This document shows positions 4,773 through 5,925 of a DNA stretch of 5,925 nt, one piece after another (the first letter of the stretch is position 1; each line of letters begins with the position of its first letter). Below the pieces are notes generated by a model, which did no database searches, had not been told where the DNA came from, and saw only the letters and a list, made by a program, of their open reading frames with translations. The DNA is from Desulfurellales bacterium. Its GTDB lineage: Bacteria > Campylobacterota_A > Desulfurellia > Desulfurellales > Hippeaceae. The stretch is from positions 1-5,925 of the forward strand of contig JAMOPP010000186.1 of NCBI GenBank assembly GCA_027064405.1, read 5' to 3'. Both the position numbers and the translations under genes were made by a program.

Positions 4773-5925
4773 TTAAAAACATTTATAATTATCAACTCTC
4801 TCTATATCATCTTCTTCCACATACTCACCAACCTGAGCTTCTATCAGGATAACAGGAATTTTTCCAGGGTTTGCAAGTCTGTGTAGTTCGCCCATCTTTA
4901 TATAAGTTGACTCGTTTGGTCTTAAAAGGAATGTTTTATCTTTAACTGTTACTTCTGCCGTTCCTGAAACCACTATCCAGTGCTCGTTTCTGTGGAAGTG
5001 TTTTTGTAGAGATAGTCTTTTGCCCGGATTTACTACTATTCTTTTTATCTTGTATCCTTTGCCTTCAACTAAGACTTCGTAGGTTCCCCAAGGACGATGA
5101 ACAGTTGAATGAGTAGTTAGTAGTGAGTAGTGGGTAGTTTTTAGTTGATTGACTATCTCTTTGACCTTTTGAGTTTGGCCTTTTTTACTGATAAGCAATG
5201 CATCATTTGTGTCAATCACAATGAAATCTTCAAGGCCTATAGTTGCTATGAGTTTATCTTTATCGCTAAAGTAAAAATTATTTTTGCTGTCTATTTCTAT
5301 CTTTTCTGCTTTATTATTCTTACTTCCATTATCACCACCACTATCCACTATCACTTCTTCAACAAGGCTATCAAAACTTCCTACATCATTCCAATCAAAC
5401 TCTGCTTTAATTACTTTTATTTTGTCGCTTTTTTCCATTACGGCATAGTCAATACTTATGTTTGGAATGTCTTGCATATTGGTTAATCTTAAGAAGTTAG
5501 TAGTGGGTGGTGAGTGGTGGATAGTATTTTTTGATTTGTTATATGCTTTTTCGCACTTTTCGTAAATTTCGGGAGAATGTTTTTTTAAGTCTTCAAGATA
5601 TACTCCCGCTTTAAACATAAACATGCCGGAATTCCATAGATAGTTAGTAGTGGGTAGTGGGTAGTTGGTAGTATTTTGTTGTAAATATTCTTTTGCTGTA
5701 TTTATATCTGGTTTTTCGTGAAATTTTGTAACATCTGCTACTAACTGCTCACTACTCACTACACACTCTATATACCCATACCCTGTATTTGGATGAGTAG
5801 GAGTGATTCCAAAAGTTACTAAATATCCCTCTTTTGCTAATTCTTTTGCTTTAAGCACCGCTTCTTTGTATTTTTCTTCATTTTTTATTAAATGGTCGCT
5901 TGGAGTAACAAATAAAATCTCATCT
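4773..5925 (-). CDS. manC: Mannose-1-phosphate guanylyltransferase/mannose-6-phosphate isomerase, 5' end cut by window edge
   Basis: Bifunctional cytosolic enzyme. Its N-terminal nucleotidyltransferase makes GDP-mannose from mannose-1-phosphate and GTP, and its C-terminal cupin interconverts fructose-6-phosphate and mannose-6-phosphate. The frame is open to base 5925 and gives 383 visible residues. Judging by the usual 460-480, about 90 residues including the GTP-binding signature are missing. A GTG at 5858 is not the start, because family sequence (FVTPSDHLI) continues before it. In visible numbering: PSDHLI 8-13, EKPD 70-73, WNSGMF 97-102, SIDYAVMEKS 157-166, FDWNDVGSF 176-184, then a variable linker, HRPWG 276-280 and the isomerase metal-site motif QKHFHRNEHW 307-316. 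Heptanucleotide repeat arrays encode stretches at about 53-64, 83-95, 133-144, 263-273 and perhaps 189-201. All avoid these motifs, so the enzyme is probably functional. First visible gene of the operon. Confidence 0.93.
   Translation of the reverse strand, partial: DEILFVTPSDHLIKNEEKYKEAVLKAKELAKEGYLVTFGITPTHPNTGYGYIECVVSSEQLVADVTKFHEKPDINTAKEYLQQNTTNYPLPTTNYLWNSGMFMFKAGVYLEDLKKHSPEIYEKCEKAYNKSKNTIHHSPPTTNFLRLTNMQDIPNISIDYAVMEKSDKIKVIKAEFDWNDVGSFDSLVEEVIVDSGGDNGSKNNKAEKIEIDSKNNFYFSDKDKLIATIGLEDFIVIDTNDALLISKKGQTQKVKEIVNQLKTTHYSLLTTHSTVHRPWGTYEVLVEGKGYKIKRIVVNPGKRLSLQKHFHRNEHWIVVSGTAEVTVKDKTFLLRPNESTYIKMGELHRLANPGKIPVILIEAQVGEYVEEDDIERVDNYKCF
5111..5147. repeat. Heptanucleotide array A in manC
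   Basis: About five degenerate 7-bp units reading on the plus strand TAGTTAG, TAGTGAG, TAGTGGG, TAGTTTT, TAGTTGA. On the coding strand this is the CCCACTA orientation. It encodes KTTHYSLLTTHS in the linker between the nucleotidyltransferase and isomerase domains, just before HRPWG. Confidence 0.8.
5326..5354. repeat. Possible fifth array (E) in manC, strongly degenerate
   Basis: The coding strand has two exact tandem ATAGTGG units followed by TGGTGAT-like sequence, encoding VIVDSGGDNGS. Orientation matches array D and is opposite to A-C. It lies in the variable region after the WNDVGSF motif. It is weaker than the others and could be ordinary low-complexity linker. Confidence 0.4.
5495..5526. 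repeat. Heptanucleotide array B in manC
   Basis: On the plus strand AGTTAG, TAGTGGG, TGGTGAG, TGGTGGA, TAGTA: about four and a half units in the same orientation as A and C. It encodes NTIHHSPPTTNF, shortly before the conserved IPNISIDYAVMEK segment. Confidence 0.75.
5641..5674. repeat. Heptanucleotide array C in manC
   Basis: The cleanest copy. On the plus strand it reads TAGTTAG, TAGTGGG, TAGTGGG, TAGTTGG, TAGTA. It encodes NTTNYPLPTTNY directly before LWNSGMF, where relatives normally go almost straight from the AKEYL helix into NYLWNSGMF. The array therefore looks like an insertion of about ten residues. Confidence 0.85.
5738..5769. repeat. Heptanucleotide array D in manC, reversed orientation
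   Basis: Here the coding strand carries the TAGTGAG-type units: GAGTGTG, TAGTGAG, TAGTGAG, CAGTTAG, TAG. It is opposite to A-C. It encodes ECVVSSEQLVAD between GYGYI and the FHEKPD motif. The T-to-C change in the fourth unit turns an in-frame TAG into CAG (Gln). Confidence 0.8.

Noticed and set aside
5145..5486. 113-codon plus-strand hydrophobic frame resembling a membrane protein
   Set aside because: Antisense to manC. The Phe/Ile/Tyr richness comes from complementing Lys/Asn/Asp codons, and there is no ribosome binding site.
5111..5769. CRISPR array
   Set aside because: The repeats are 7-bp tandem units inside a coding frame. There are no unique spacers of regular length and no cas genes.
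5856..5858. GTG as the start of manC
   Set aside because: Family sequence including PSDHLI continues upstream to the window edge, so the gene is truncated by the window rather than starting here.

Overview
The window comes from an AT-rich bacterial chromosome. Every gene I can support lies on the minus strand, so transcription runs from the right edge to the left. The proteins are bacterial in style: class-II GlmS, bifunctional type-II ManC and a TviB/WbpA-class dehydrogenase. Low GC, short intergenic gaps and the general look of the proteins suggest a free-living Campylobacterota-like (Nautiliales-type) organism. That is an impression from sequence style, not a phylogenetic result, and Aquificota or similar lineages are not excluded.

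Right and centre (5925 to 1676) hold a tight three-gene cluster with gaps of 19 and 30 bp. It starts with manC, a bifunctional mannose-1-phosphate guanylyltransferase/mannose-6-phosphate isomerase cut by the right edge. Next is a complete glmS (glucosamine-6-phosphate synthase), then a complete UDP-N-acetylhexosamine 6-dehydrogenase of the TviB/WbpA group. Together they make GDP-mannose, the amino-sugar entry point to UDP-GlcNAc, and a UDP-HexNAc uronic acid. These are precursors for a surface polysaccharide (capsule, O-antigen or exopolysaccharide), and the rest of that locus probably lies beyond the right edge. Two hairpins follow the last gene, and the second has a T-rich tail and looks like the operon terminator.

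Positions 1232-1675 form a 444-bp gap without a convincing gene. It holds the terminator hairpins, a bulged inverted repeat, a 15-bp palindrome, a perfect Shine-Dalgarno-like sequence with no start codon, faint traces of a possible decayed reading frame, and a plausible promoter and ribosome binding site for the next gene.

The left part (1231 to 1) encodes the first 410 residues of a secreted papain-family (C1A) cysteine peptidase with an intact Gln/Cys/His/Asn active site. Its C-terminus runs off the left edge. It appears to be a separate transcription unit.

The most unusual signal is inside manC. Four clear arrays, and possibly a fifth, of a degenerate heptanucleotide (TAGTGGG/CCCACTA) are built into the open reading frame at loop or linker positions. 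Three lie in the orientation that can never produce a stop codon. The fourth is reversed and stays open because the predicted in-frame TAG has become CAG.
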